The position numbers were made by a program, and so were the translations under genes. From positions 26,386,067 to 26,450,066 of the forward strand of contig JARWKL010000010.1 of assembly GCA_029961685.1 (NCBI GenBank): a stretch of DNA of 64,000 nt, written 5' to 3'. This document shows, in pieces, positions 52,837 through 64,000 of this stretch. The notes beneath the pieces were generated by a model, which saw nothing but the letters and a program-made list of their open reading frames with translations, was not told the origin of the DNA and ran no database searches. Each line of letters starts with the position of its first letter. Position 1 is the stretch's first letter. The DNA is from Aristolochia californica. Lineage: Eukaryota; Streptophyta; Magnoliopsida; Piperales; Aristolochiaceae.

Positions 52837-55393
52837 ATCTACAATTGTAACCCTTTTCATGGTCATTGATAATATCGATTCCACATCCTCATCTTTCTTT
52901 GAAAAGGATGTTCCAGGAATTCGAGTTTATGCAAAGGGTGAGAGCTTCCTATTCAACTCCAATGATTAGTACATCAAATGATCCAAACTGCACTAAGAAA
53001 TGCTCACTTTTTTCACAAAATTTTTTTACCAGCTTCACTCTGCTTTGCTTTTTGATAACTTCTCTTTGATGCCTTCAAAAAAACTAAGTTTGAAGTAACA
53101 GGCTCTTTTTCAATATCAATGATGATACGCCTTAGCGTTGCAATACAAAACATTTTTTTGTGGGACGGCCAACTATCTAATGAAACTTACAATAATTCAA
53201 ACCATATGCCTTCCCAACATATTCTATCCCCTTTGGCTCTGACAATTGTACCATCCACTAATCTAATAGTTGCTCCAACATCATAGGCACATTGAAGTCA
53301 AGAAAAGCATAAGATTGTGCTTGTCTTTCCTTCAAATGTGGGTCGACTAACCTCTGTCTATGTTTTCTTCTTTTGGTTTCACCATTCTTGAATCTACTTA
53401 TAATATTTGGCAGGTACATTGACATTAGTGGCATGGAATTCCTTAGATGGATTGTTCAAAGGGGCCTTGAATCTTTCTTTACCACTTTAGCCTTCTTTCC
53501 AGTATCATCAACTAGAACCTTTCCCTCACTATTGAAAATCTTTGGGCTTTTGATTTGTAAGAAGTAAGTGCCGATGCATTCTTCCAAAGCACATGTTGCT
53601 TTAGTCTTAGTTGATAAGTTGGAATTTTCTTTGCAAATGAGCATATTTGTCCAGCTTATGAATTCATGCTTCAATTGTTCCCAACTATCAATTGATTCTT
53701 GTGGAAGTTTGATGACCCTATTTTTCCTTACAAGGAACACCCAAACTATTTCACAAGAAGTTTTCTATTAGTGTTAGCATTACTAGAAGTCTCGATGAAG
53801 TGGGTGGTGTGCTTTTTTGGATTTTCATCTCCATTGAACTGTTGGAACTTGGCAGATGATACCCAATCAACATCCTAAGTTCTTGGATAAGACGTTTGTA
53901 GGGACTTACATAGGCTTGAGACATTTGACTCCCATCATCAAGGAGACTACTTCAAATAGTATTAAAATTAAATTCATTCAGAGCTTGCATGGCATTCGAT
54001 CTGCCCTCAACCAGTTGGAATCCTCCGAATGTCCCATGCTGGTTAAGAAACAAATTAACTTAAGTCCTTGTAAATGTTTGGTATTTGTTTGTCGCATGAG
54101 AGAGTTCTCTCATATTAGCTACCGGAGATTTAAACTTGTTCATGAACTGGACAATTTGGGTATCTCTAGCTAAGATCTACTTGTCATGTTCCTTCATCAA
54201 AATTTTTAGTTATCTACTGGTGTACTTTAGTTATCTACTCCACAAATTTTTTTGCTTGAGTCATCATTAGCCAAGCACCTCTAAATTCTCCAACAATTTT
54301 CTTCTCTCAAACAATTTTCTTCATCAAAAATATTTCCCCCCAAAAGGTCTCCACACACCTATGGGGAGCCTTTATTTATAGGGTTGCAGGGTCATCCATC
54401 CCACTTTTTTCCCTCCTTTATCTTCTTTCTCTCCATTAATTAGGTACACATGCAAGGGGAGAGAGATATGAGGCAAAACTTCATTTTCTTCCTATGAGAG
54501 TGTGACACATTTCATCTTATCTATTTGAAATAGTGCCACATCTCCCTTTTGGTGGAACTTCCGACGACGCCATGTATCATCCATGTGTTACCTTCTTTGC
54601 TTGGATAGAGTTTTGTGTGACACCATGTGTCACTTCTGTGTCACCTTGTTTGTTTATGTGACACTGAGTAGCCATCTTACTTAATTTAATTTTGGTGGTG
54701 GCTTTAATATAATCCAGTTCTTCATGTCCATCAGTTGGACTAATCTCAACAATCGATCCAAATTTAGGTTGAAGATAATATATTAACTCTTTGACAAAAT
54801 GTCTATACTTTGACAATTAAGGCCTTTGACTTTAACCATTTGTGTAAACAATTAGGTTCCTTCAATAAACATCTTTGATTTTATCCAACAATTGACCATC
54901 AGTTAATTGGGATCAGGTTCCTTCAATGTTGATTGTTAATCAATATAGATGAAAGGTTGATTGAGGTTCTAATTTTAATTAATAAATTTCTTGCCTACAA
55001 AGGGTAATTTCAGAATTATAAAAAAGTATAAAAGAAGTTAACTTTTGTATTTGTGGGGCCATCATAAATTGGTAAAAGGTAATGAGGTGCATCTCACGAA
55101 AGATTTCATACAACATGTACATGAAGACAATCAATTTATTGATATTTGATTAAATGCTCATAATTGATTGAAAAAGGGTTGTTAGTTCTTCATATCTCAC
55201 TAAAATTTTAAATTTTTTGGACATCATACATTAGTAGTGCCGAACCTTTGAAAATTTTGGATTTAGCTAAATAGCAATAACCCCATCTTTTGAAATCCAT
55301 AAAAATCCATATAGTTTTATAATTTTATGAATTTACAAACTTTATTCAAGTATCAAATAGTAAGTATAATTCACACACCAAAGGCATAATAAA
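52837..55393. other. Old, mostly uninformative sequence downstream of LecRK1
   Basis: AT-rich. At 53740-53456 (minus) a 94-codon frame contains ESIDSWEQLKHEF, which resembles a motif common in plant gypsy gag, so this may be a decayed gag fragment, but the rest does not match. At 53856-54173 (plus) a 105-codon frame has no recognisable motif. From 54200 to 55393 I see nothing coding. Confidence 0.35.
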
Positions 55394-57405
55394 TCATCGA
55401 CCGCCTGAAAGTAGGGACTCGACCACGGACGTAGTTTGACTAAATCCATAATCCGTGGAAGAATTATAGCAGCTTGTTAAGCTGTCGTAATGTTCACTCT
55501 TCTCTAAATTGTTCCAAGCCACTAACTCCGTTAAAGGGGCATCCCCATCCAAAGTCTGCAGCACTTCTCTCATTCTAGGCCGAGCCTCTGCCACTGGATG
55601 CGAGCAAAGCAAGCCAAGCTTCAGTACTAGCTCCATTTCATCTTTGATATAATCACCCCCGAGTTTGGGATCACTCGACTCTAGGATTGATCCTCTTTTC
55701 CAACAGCTGAAAACCCATTCCGTCAAAACCAACTCCTCCCCTGATACAGTGGACGTGCGTACGGGCCTCTTTCCAGCGGCGACCTCGAGCATGAAAACCC
55801 CAAAAGCGAAGACATCTGAACTGGTGGTAACTTTGCTTGTTTGTATGAGCTCCGGCGCCATGTACCCAATCGTTCCCACGATGTGGGTAGTTCTAGGACC
55901 CGCTCCGTGGTCGTATAACCTTGCCAAACCGAAGTCGCCTAACTTCCCGTTCAGTTTTCCGTCAAGCAGAACATTGCTGGCTTTGACGTCTCTGTGGAGG
56001 ACTATCTGCTCCCATTCCTCATGTAGGTAGAGAAGACCTGAAGCTACTCCTTTTAATATATTGAATCTTTGATTCCAATTCAGAGTAGACTTGTGATCGA
56101 AGAGGTATTTGTCAAGACTGCCATTGGGCATGTAATCATAGACTAAGAGAAGCTCTCCTTTACGCCGGCAGTATCCAAGCAGTTGTACCAAATTGCGGTG
56201 GCGCATCTGACCCAGGCTCACGATCTCGGCAACGAACTCTTTCATCCCCTGTTTTGAATCATGAGAAACTTTCTTCACAGCAACTTCAATCTTGGACGAG
56301 GGTAGTATACCTCTATAAACCCGACCAAAGCCTCCTATTCCCAAAAGCTCATTTTCTCTGAATCCCTTGGTGGCAGTGAACAAGTCCTTGTACCTGAACC
56401 TATGGGGTCCGTACTCGCGTCCCAATCTTCCACCACTTCACTGTATTTGATCTTCCTTCTCACAATAAACATAGCTGCAGAGACGGCGGCTAACGTGAGA
56501 AATCCAGTAATGATGGGCAACCCAATCGTCAAAACCTTAGTTTTCGGTTTGCGTGTCATTCGAGGAAGTGCGGGGAGGGAAGAAAGATCCAGATCTTGAG
56601 CTTGGCCGTTCATCTTGTAGCTCCATCCGAGTATGTAGTGACACGCCACAAGCCGGCCTGTAGCCGAAGAGAAGCCGACATACATGGGGTCTAAGAACAC
56701 AGACTCAAGGTCGACAGCTGCAGAGAGAAGCGGGCGCTGGGGTTTGGGTACGTTAACTGGAGCCACTGTTACGTTGAGCAGCTTATCCACTCCATCATAT
56801 TCTATCCAAGTCTGAACGGGGCTTCCACTACTGAGGCTGAAGTTGTTCCAGCGATCGTCAGCAAAATAAGCAGCGGGAGCTGAGCCGATAGAGACCAATC
56901 CATTGATATCGATTCCGATATGGTTAGCGTCGACATCTCTGTTCTCGATGTTTTTGGCGGTATCATGCTCGACCGCAAAGATGTGATTGGTTGGATCCCC
57001 ATTGTTACTCGAATTGAAGACGCCAAAAAACTGCGCAGGTAAGCTTCCGGGAAGCTGAAATGACGGAGAAATAACGAAGACAAATCCCTGGCCGTTGAAA
57101 TTGGGATTTATAGGGACGATGGCAGAAACGAATGTGGTGGAGAAAGAGAGAGTGGAGTTACCGGTGGACGAGTTCTTGAAATGTAAAGGAGCCTTATAGA
57201 AGGCACGGCTTTTGTGCGTTATGGTATAGTTAGTGAGACGGAGGAGGCCGTTGTGGGTGACGGTGGCCAGGTCTCCGAGGATCAAGTCGGCGTTTGTGAA
57301 TCCGTTGTAAGCGAAGTCTGTGCGATCAGGATGTACTGGCCCGAAGAGGACCATGGTTAGTAATATTTTGATGAACATGGCAGAGAAAAGTCTGTTCTCC
57401 GACAT
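55394..57405 (-). pseudogene. LecRK1: L-type lectin receptor kinase with a one-base frameshift
   Basis: Two overlapping frames form one receptor. 57405-56335: signal peptide (about 1-26, hydrophobic FIKILLTMVLFGPV), legume-lectin domain (about 27-275: DFAYNGFTNADLILGDLAT … GQGFVFVISPSF … FAVEHDTAKNIENRDVDANH … YVGFSSATGRLVACHYILGW), juxtamembrane and a transmembrane helix (about 292-316, VLTIGLPIITGFLTLAAVSA). 56425-55394: complete kinase with P-loop GIGGFGRVY (29-37), Lys51, Glu67, HRD Asp146, DFG Asp164 and APE. The family reads ED-W-E-x-EYGPHRF between them; here one base is missing near 56420, so the upstream frame ends after an unrelated tail at 56335. The kinase frame has no ATG at its head. 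Plasma membrane receptor of the legume-lectin RLK family, often defence-linked. Single exon, as usual. A sequencing error is possible; otherwise it is a pseudogene or encodes a lectin-only receptor. Confidence 0.88.
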
Positions 57406-60400
57406 GGCCGTGGCCTAATGGGGTTGAGACGTTTGTAAGACGTGGTGTGGTTTTATTTAACGAAAGACAGAGAAGAGAGGAGCACAGAAACTTACAGAGA
57501 AAGAGATTTGTTTTATCTTTTTTTTCTTCTTCTCAGATTTTATGATTTTGTGATCGAAAATTATTAACTAAGTGAAATAATAATTTTCTCTCTTAGTTTC
57601 TTCTTTTTCAATGGTTATTTGTTATCAAATAACAAAAAGATATCTTTGTTTTTTTGTTTGTAGTTCCTAACAAACCATTAATGTAATGGACCCACATACC
57701 CGCCGTAGTTCCTAACAAACCATTAATGTAATGGACCCACATACCCGCCGTAGTTCCTAACAAACCATTAATGTAATGGACCCACATACCCGCCGTGTCG
57801 TATAAAATATACCACGATTGACATTCAACACCACGGGTCACATCGCTTTTATGTAGACACCTAGGTGGCACAATTGCTCCATGACAACACTTTCGTCTAA
57901 GTTGAAAATTCTTACAACTTTTTCGCTCGGGGTCGGTTTGTTGTGGATGCGATCGCAGCAAGGAGCAATTGTTTTATTCATTAAATTATGGTCATTTTTA
58001 TTCACCTCTAATTGGTTTTTTTACGTAAGTTTTTTTTAGTGGCATATGTAATAAATTTCATTACTTTGTTTGGTTACTTCATATCTATATGAATTTTTAA
58101 CGCTTGTAGCATTTTCAAATACGTATAAAAATCAGGGCATGTGATTTCCTTTTGTAGTATTTTTGTGTGCTTTTTAGTTCTAATTCATCTGGTTTCTCAA
58201 CTTATTTTTGCCTTTGGGCGATTATTGTAATTGAATTATTTTTTTCAAAATTAAATAACCTAAAATATGCTTATCTTTAGGCTATTGTTCCCTTTTAAAT
58301 ATCAACTATGCATAGTTGCATATTGCCCACATCATCTACTTTCATACCCTATTAGCTCAGAAACAAAAGAAGTTTGATCACCTATATGCAAAATAATATA
58401 GCAAGAGAAAAACAAACTAAAAATAAGGTGAACAAAGAGAACTTTTGTTGATAAATTGCCAACTCCATGGATTTTCATGCCTTGTTTGGGCAATTGTTCA
58501 GTGGAATCTATTAAAGCAAAAAAAAAAATTATTCTTCTAATGTCTACAACGCTATTTGAAAAGTGATTTCAAGGATTATCTTCATCATGTAAATATAACT
58601 TGTTGATTTGATTTTTGGAATCAATTGTTTATATATTATATATTTATTATACTTCTTAGCAAAGCCATGCAATTTGGTCATTTTTAAAACAAATAATTGT
58701 CATTAATATTGTTGTCTAAGATAGACTCAATTTATTGAAGTGAGCATACTTACAAATTTAGCTAATCTAGAACAAAAAATATCATTGATTTACCATGACA
58801 GTGAGGGAGATTTTCTATAAGAACAAGTTATATGTCTTTTTAGATTGATTTTGCGCAAAGTAAATGTTGTAACTGCTATGCCAAAGATGAAGTCACAAAC
58901 TGCTTTGTTTTGTATATTGTACTTCAATACCTAATTAATCTTCAATACCTTGTTTCATACATTAACAAAAGAATGTGGTCTTTTAACTACATGTACATAT
59001 CAAGAAATACTCTCTTAGCCTAAACTCAACAACCCTATGCCACTCGATCAAAATAGCTAAAGTTATAATTTTGTCTACCTTTATCTAATCCTCAAATAAC
59101 AACATAGAGTTCCTTAATTCATTGTAGAGATACTTGGATTAGCAACTACTTTCTCAACGAGGTTCTAGACTTCTACCAATCCATGTGTTGCGTTATGTGT
59201 GCTATTAAGGTACAAAGTAGCTATTTTTTCTATATGATCATACAATCATAACCAAGTAATTTAATCAACTATTTTTAGTGAAGTATGGTATTTTCTCCAG
59301 CAAATGGAACACTAGTGAAGTCCGTGCTATGTACTTGAAATTATTCAGCCAATCGGTCTGCTCTCCTATGTTGAATGGGTACACCAAAGCTAATATTTTC
59401 TTCTTGTAAATGGAGAGCATTTAAAAAAAAATGAGAAGAGTTAATTTTATTGGTCTCTAGTGTTGAATGGCTTACACCAAAGCAAACATTTTGTTATCAT
59501 AAATAGACAATAGTTAGAAAAGTTGAGAAGAGTCAATATTAGTGGGCCTATGATCATTCATCAATCATCATCTCGAGTGTCTCAAATGCCATTGTAGTTT
59601 ACTTAGTGCAAAGAAAAGTCTTTTTCTTCTAGATTGCTAGTGTTTTGCCTTATTTGGGTTAATGGTCTTTCGTTAAACTTTGGTAATACTCCATCATCGT
59701 CCCCAAGAAGCCTCTCAACTATTTGATGATTATGGACAACAGTCAATCAACTATCACTTGCAAGTTCTATAAATCACCAAGTGCACCTCTTGTTGTCAAA
59801 ATGTGCATTTGGATGGTTTGAGGAGCAATTTATGTTCCCTCAATGCCTCCAATTGATAAGTGTTTATAAATGTTATTATGTTGCATCAAAGTGTTACTGT
59901 CACCTAAGATGTTACCAAATATAAGTACTAAAAAGAATCCTAAAAAAAGGGTATATAAACCCTGTCATAAGGCCTTGGAAGGTGGCTACCATATTCATTT
60001 CTGAAAATCGTGTAACCAAGAACTCATTATGATCTTTAGTAATTATTATGACTCTGAAATGTTGCTTTCTCAGCATTAAGACCTCAAATTCATCTCGAGG
60101 AAAAAAAGCAGCTACCCTGGGAAAGAGAAAAAAACTAGGACAAGTTACCTAACTTTGTATACTTACAAGGATATCTCAACAACTAAAATAAATAGATCAT
60201 CTTGAACCACCACCTTCAAAGGTATGATGAATACTATTCTTCTTTGAGCTAGAGATATTTCGGGAAGAAAAGACTGGTGGAAGCATCATAGACTTTTGAA
60301 AGTAACTTCTTCTCATATCAAAATGTAATTCATGACCCTAACCAAAGTAAAGGCTTTGCGTATGTTTAACCACTGACAAGAAGATTAACACCCTTCATAT

Positions 60401-60649
60401 ATTTCACAAATTGACTGTGTATTGTTATAAGTCAAGAAAAGGGAGAATTCGGATCCCTGACAAAGGATCTAAAACTCCTTGATTTTGAAACCCCGCAACT
60501 TAGGGATGAGTTTTATCGTACTGAGTCCAAATCTTAAATATTCAACATATAAACACAGAAAAGAAAACTAGATTACAACACTAGAGGCATTAAAAAAATC
60601 ATTGGCCACATTATCTACGTAAACTTCACTGCTCTCTAAACCGGTCGAA
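57406..60649. other. Intergenic AT-rich region
   Basis: Contains the LecRK1 upstream region and the tandem repeat, then 2.7 kb with no convincing gene. At about 59960-60130 the plus strand (ggccttggaaggtgg … cctcaaattcatctcgagg) resembles, in reverse, the conserved palm segment of a gypsy RT and may be a very old remnant; this is weak. Elsewhere I see nothing beyond simple AT-rich sequence. Confidence 0.4.
57661..57795. repeat. 45-bp tandem repeat, three copies, upstream of LecRK1
   Basis: Units begin at 57661, 57706 and 57751 (tagttcctaacaaaccatta start; acccacatacccgccg end) and are identical or almost so. They lie 256-390 bp upstream of the LecRK1 start, in the likely promoter region. 45 is a multiple of three, so the minus strand shows a 15-residue shadow repeat. 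Confidence 0.9.
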
Positions 60650-60939
60650 TCCACTTACTCGGATATAGGGGCTCACCCTTCCAAAACCTGAATTATTTGT
60701 CTCACCCGAGTGCGATACCCTGCCATCGCGTAGGAGCAAAGCAGGCCAAGTTTGAGCACCAGCTCCATTTCATCCATGACATAGTCTCCCCTCAATTTGG
60801 GATCGCTTGCTTCCAGAATTGATCCTCTCTTCCAATAGTTGAAAACCCAGTCCCTCAAAACCAACTCCTCCCCTGAACATGATGTGCCTCCTTCTAGTGG
60901 CGTCTTCAAGCATGAAAATGCCAAGAGTGAAGACATTTG

Positions 60940-62780
60940 TGTTGGATTATAAACTTGATCCATGATCGAAGCCAAAATGAAGCTTCGTAATTAAGAGATG
61001 AGTTGGCAGCTTAAGTCGGTTTCTTGAAGATAAGCTCGTTGTGCTGGAAAGAAACTTGGAGAAGAAGCAACGTGTGTGGCAATGAATTTGCCAAGTAATA
61101 GAAGTTTATGTGGGGATTATTCACCCTCTATATCTATAAATACCTGTGTAACTATGTAAAACGATAAGAAGAAAAAAAAAAAAGAATACTGAGAGAGTTA
61201 TAAGAAGACATTCTTCTTCTTCCATTTCTGTGTACGAAATTCCAGAATGAAGCAAAGACGATAGAGAATGAGATAGAGCAAAAGAGTGATTGTCGTTTTC
61301 CATTGGTATTAGAGCTTCCGTTGAACGACGCTTTTGTTGTCTTCTACGGAGTCGGTGGAGGATTTTTCGGAAGCAACTTATGTTTTTGGAATTCCAGAAC
61401 TAGAAACCTTTGCTGCTCTTCTTCTTCCTGTCTATGAGAAGAATTTCAGAAACAGAGAAGAAAACGTTCTTTGGTTTTTCAATAGAGAAAGAGAGAAGAT
61501 GATCTCTTAGACTTGGTTCCCGAATCATTTTCGATTTCCGAATCTGACCCGGTTCACTAATCCTTTCCAGATTCATTAAAACGACCGGTTTCCCCACCAT
61601 CAAACTCATCTAGTTTTCCCTCAACTCGGTTCAAACTCGGCCAGTTTGGCTCAACTTAGTGTGTTGATTCAACAACGTTTCTGATGGCTCGTCTGACGTC
61701 CAATGGGGAAGATTTTGGCGGCGTTGGATTTGTCTCGTCGAGAGCTTCGATTTGATAAGGTATAAACTTTGAAAAAAAATTCTAAAGTTTTCTTTATTTA
61801 GAAATATGGCAAATAGTGTGGCATCCTTCCAAATTCTGACACTTAACAACCATAATTACGACAACTGGAGTATCAAGATGAAGGTCCTTCTTGGAGTACA
61901 TGGTGTCTGAGATATCATGGAAAAAGGCTTTAGCGAGCAAGAAAGAGAAGATGCTCTTACACAAGAGCAAACGACAACTTTAAAGGATTCAATAAAGAGA
62001 GACAAGAAAACTCTCTACCTCATTTATCAATCATTAGATGATGATGGTTTTGAAAAAATTTCGGGTACAACCTTCGCCAAAGAAGCATGGGAGAAGTTTC
62101 AAACCTCTTACAAAGGAGTTGAGAAGGTGAAGAAGGTAGTCTCCAAACATTAAGAGGTGAATTCGAATCTCACACGAAAGTATTTGAATCCATTTCAGAT
62201 TATTTTTCAAGAGTAGCAGTTGCCTCTAATCAATTGAAAAGAAATAGTGTAAAACTAGAAGACATGAGAATAATAAAGAAGATACTTCATTCATTGGATC
62301 CCAAATTTGAGCACATCGCTGTGATAATTGAAGAAACTAAAGGCTTGGAAGAAATGATGATCAAGTAACTCTAAGGAACATTGCAAGTCTATGAAGAAAA
62401 ACACAAAAGGAAGCAAATACTTCACAAGATTAAAGAACCTACTAGGAGTCACAAGCTCAAGTTTAAGGGGGAGTGTTGGATTATAAACTTGATCCATTAT
62501 CGAAGCCCAAATGAAGCTTCGTAATTAAGAGATGAGCGGGCAACTTCAGTCGGTTTCTTGAAGATAAGCTCGTTGTGCTGGCAAGAAGCTTGGAGAAGAA
62601 GCAAGAGAAGAAATCAATGTGTGTGGCAATGAATTTGCCAAGTAACAAAAGTTTATGTGGTGATTATTCATCCTCAACATCTGTAAATATTTGTGTAACT
62701 ATGTAAAATGATAAGAAGAAAAAGAAAAGAATATTGAGAGAGTTATTAGAAGATATTCTTATTCTTCCATTTTTGTGACA
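60940..62780 (+). mobile_element. Gag-only Ty1/copia element inside LecRK2
   Basis: LTRs TGTTGGATTATAAAC from 60940 and from 62474 to 62780. Flanking 5-mers atttg (60935-60939) and atctg (62781-62785) are a target duplication with one substitution; LecRK1 has gacatctg at the same site. The left LTR matches the right to about 61235; the PBS-like TGGTATTAGAGCTTCC is at 61301-61316, about 65 bp later, so either the left LTR is longer or there is extra sequence. The interior has gag only. Polypurine tract aagtttaagggggag precedes the right LTR. Confidence 0.82.
61807..62473 (+). pseudogene. Copia gag (UBN2-type), interrupted
   Basis: ATG at 61806-61808 region: NSVASFQILTLNNHNYDNWS, KMKVLLGVHGV then TGA, EKGFSEQEREDALTQEQTTT, TLYLIYQSLDDDGFEKISGT and AKEAWEKFQTSYKGVEKVKK. 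A frameshift near 62140 leads on to LRGEFESHTKVFESISDYFS and KILHSLDPKFEHIAVIIEET. This is the usual N-terminal copia gag. No zinc knuckle, protease, integrase or RT follows; the polypurine tract comes directly after. Confidence 0.85.
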
Positions 62781-63725
62781 ATCTGTGCTCGTGGTAGCTT
62801 TGCTTGTTCGGGTGAGCTGAGGCGCCAGGTACCCGATTGTTCCCACAACGTAGTAGTTTTCGGAGCCGCTCCATGGTGGTATAACCTTGCCAAACCAAAA
62901 TCACCTAATCACTGTCAAGAAGAACATTGCTGGCTTTCACGTTTCTGTGCAGGACGATCTGCTCCCATTCTTGATGCAGGTAGAGGAGTCCTGCAGCTAC
63001 AACTTTAACGATTCGCACTCTCTGGTTCCAATTCAATGTTAACTTGTGATCGAACAGGAATTTCTCTAAACTCCCATTGGGAATATATTCGTTGACCAGG
63101 AGGAGCTCTCCTTTACGCCGGCAATACCCAGGGAGTCCTACCAAGTTGCGGTGACGCATCGGGCCCAGGCTCACGATCTCGGAAATGAATTCTTTCATAC
63201 ACTGTTTTGAATCATGAGAAACTTTCTTCACGGGGACTTCAATCTTGGACGAGGGCAGTTTGCCTCTATAAACCCGACCAAAGCCTCCTACTCCTAAGAG
63301 TTTCTTGTCTCTGAATCTCTTGGAAGCCCTGAACAAGTCCTTGTACCTGAACCTGTGGACTCCCGTTCCCAGTCTTCCAGTACTTCGCTATATTTGATCT
63401 TCCTTCTTACAGAAATAATAGCAGCAGAGACGGCAGCTAATGTGAGAAATCCTGTAATTAAGGGTAACCCAATTGTCAAAATCCTTGGTTTCGGTTTGGG
63501 AGTTACTCGAGGTAGCGTGGGCAGGGAAGAGGTATCAGGTGCTCGAGCTTGGCCGTTCATGTTAATGCTCTATCCGAGTATGTAGTGAGAAGCTCGAAGC
63601 TGACCAGTAGATGAGGAAACGCCGAGAATCAAGTTGGCGTCACTGAATCCATTGTAGGCGAAATTTTTTCGTACGGGTTCTACGTCTCGGAGGAGGTTAA
63701 TCATTAGGAGGATCTCCAGGAACAT

Positions 63726-64000
63726 TGCTGAGAGAATCAGTACTTGAGACTGAGAGTTGAAACACCAAGATGCCGTTTTGTTATAATATGGTTAAAGAAA
63801 TTTAATCTGTTTCATTTAAGCTCCACTGCCCGAATATCTTTGGATATTAATAATGCGTCATGAATCTAGGGGGGCTGCTTTGCCTCGCCGTCTCCTCCAA
63901 GGTACCCGAGAGGGACAGTTTCACGGACACCAGAGAAGTGGAAGAAACCAGGAACGAATGAGCGGTAGGGAAATCTGCCCTTATTATTACAGCCTCGAGT
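63726..64000. other. Upstream flank of LecRK2
   Basis: No coding pattern seen. Would contain the former LecRK2 promoter. It ends at the window edge. Confidence 0.4.

Larger units (their letters stand above)
60650..63725 (-). pseudogene. LecRK2: L-type lectin receptor kinase pseudogene
   Basis: 63725 ATG: short leader, then KNFAYNGFSDANLILG, after which most of the lectin domain is deleted (junction near 63621) and the sequence resumes at VSSSTGQLRASHYILG. Then a transmembrane helix (ILTIGLPLITGFLTLAAVSA) and EVLEDWERE. About seven bases are missing near 63358, so EYGPHRF is lost and the frame shifts. Kinase 63336-62905: P-loop GVGGFGRVYRG, VPVKK (Ala to Pro), and HRN in place of HRD, losing the catalytic Asp. 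A small deletion near 62907 removes the segment before DFG. Subdomain VIII (GTIGYLAPQLTRTSKATT) is followed by a copia insertion (60940-62780); the C-lobe resumes at 60939-60673 (RDWVFNYWKRGSILEASDPK). Nearest relative is LecRK1, in the same orientation, so this is a decayed tandem duplicate. Confidence 0.9.

Noticed and set aside
53456..53740. Host gene on the minus strand
   Set aside because: One gag-like motif only, no neighbouring exons or matching frames; kept as a weak remnant.
57608..57961. 117-codon minus-strand frame with a 15-residue repeat
   Set aside because: Produced by the 45-bp tandem repeat being a multiple of three; no domain, no context as a gene.
59960..60130. Separate gypsy element upstream of LecRK1
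   Set aside because: Similarity is a single short stretch with no LTR or other domain; too weak to call an element.
1..64000. CRISPR, operons, bacterial promoters or ribosome-binding sites
   Set aside because: The content is plant nuclear DNA; such features do not apply, and no spaced repeats of that kind were seen.

Overview
This is plant nuclear DNA, almost certainly from a flowering plant. About 55 kb is a stack of LTR retrotransposons: chromodomain Ty3/gypsy (chromovirus) elements, Ty1/copia fragments, TRIMs and non-autonomous elements carrying pieces of host genes. The only host loci are two related L-type lectin receptor kinase (LecRK) copies on the minus strand in the last 9 kb. The species cannot be named from the sequence. 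No rRNA, tRNA or CRISPR was seen.

Layout. 1-1102: a minus-strand LTR fragment (family B), a gag scrap and a partial TRIM. 1155-24440: a tandem array of a non-autonomous element (family E, minus strand): three LTRs, two full internal regions and one partial, each carrying the same unidentified host-like protein fragment. E unit 1 is split by a gypsy element D (3635-19539, TSD ccagt), itself split by two family A gypsy copies: A1 (4995-10350) in its integrase and A2 (14146-19462, TSD attac) in its 5' LTR. 24441-26925: a further host-like fragment (part resembling a kinase C-lobe) and the 3' end of a B element. 27191-29565: non-autonomous element H (TSD ggccc). 29695-30303: a copia remnant, interrupted by minus-strand gypsy A3 (30304-45227). 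A3 is split twice: by C1 (32731-37278, TSD ccata) and by B1 (37545-43747, TSD ttgct; two 909-bp LTRs). 45228-49713: the 5' end of a second C element and a gag-only element F. 49714-52836: copia fragments, one interrupted by a TRIM composite (49856-50511, TSD aaatg). 52837-55393: old, mostly empty sequence. 55394-57405: LecRK1. 57406-60640: AT-rich intergenic DNA. 60650-63725: LecRK2, a pseudogene split by a gag-only copia element.

The most notable object is C1. It has LTRs, a PBS and a polypurine-side end but no gag or pol. It carries an open frame of about 690 codons joining a kinesin-light-chain-related TPR segment to the CXC domain and first part of the SET domain of a CURLY LEAF-type Polycomb methyltransferase, then an unidentified third piece. 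The E array shows the same kind of host-gene capture with a different, unidentified gene.

Cross-family patterns: the gag frame starts in the LTR and is translated through the PBS, with a shared RRVTRSM peptide; a near-perfect hairpin (GAGCTTG-AGGA-CAAGCTC) sits beside the polypurine tract even where no protein needs it; most premature stops are CGA to TGA, CAG to TAG or TGG to TAG, as expected from deamination of methylated cytosine. Both LecRK copies carry different frameshifts at the same transmembrane-kinase junction.

All identifications are from reading the translated sequence and from memory of the families; no database search was possible.
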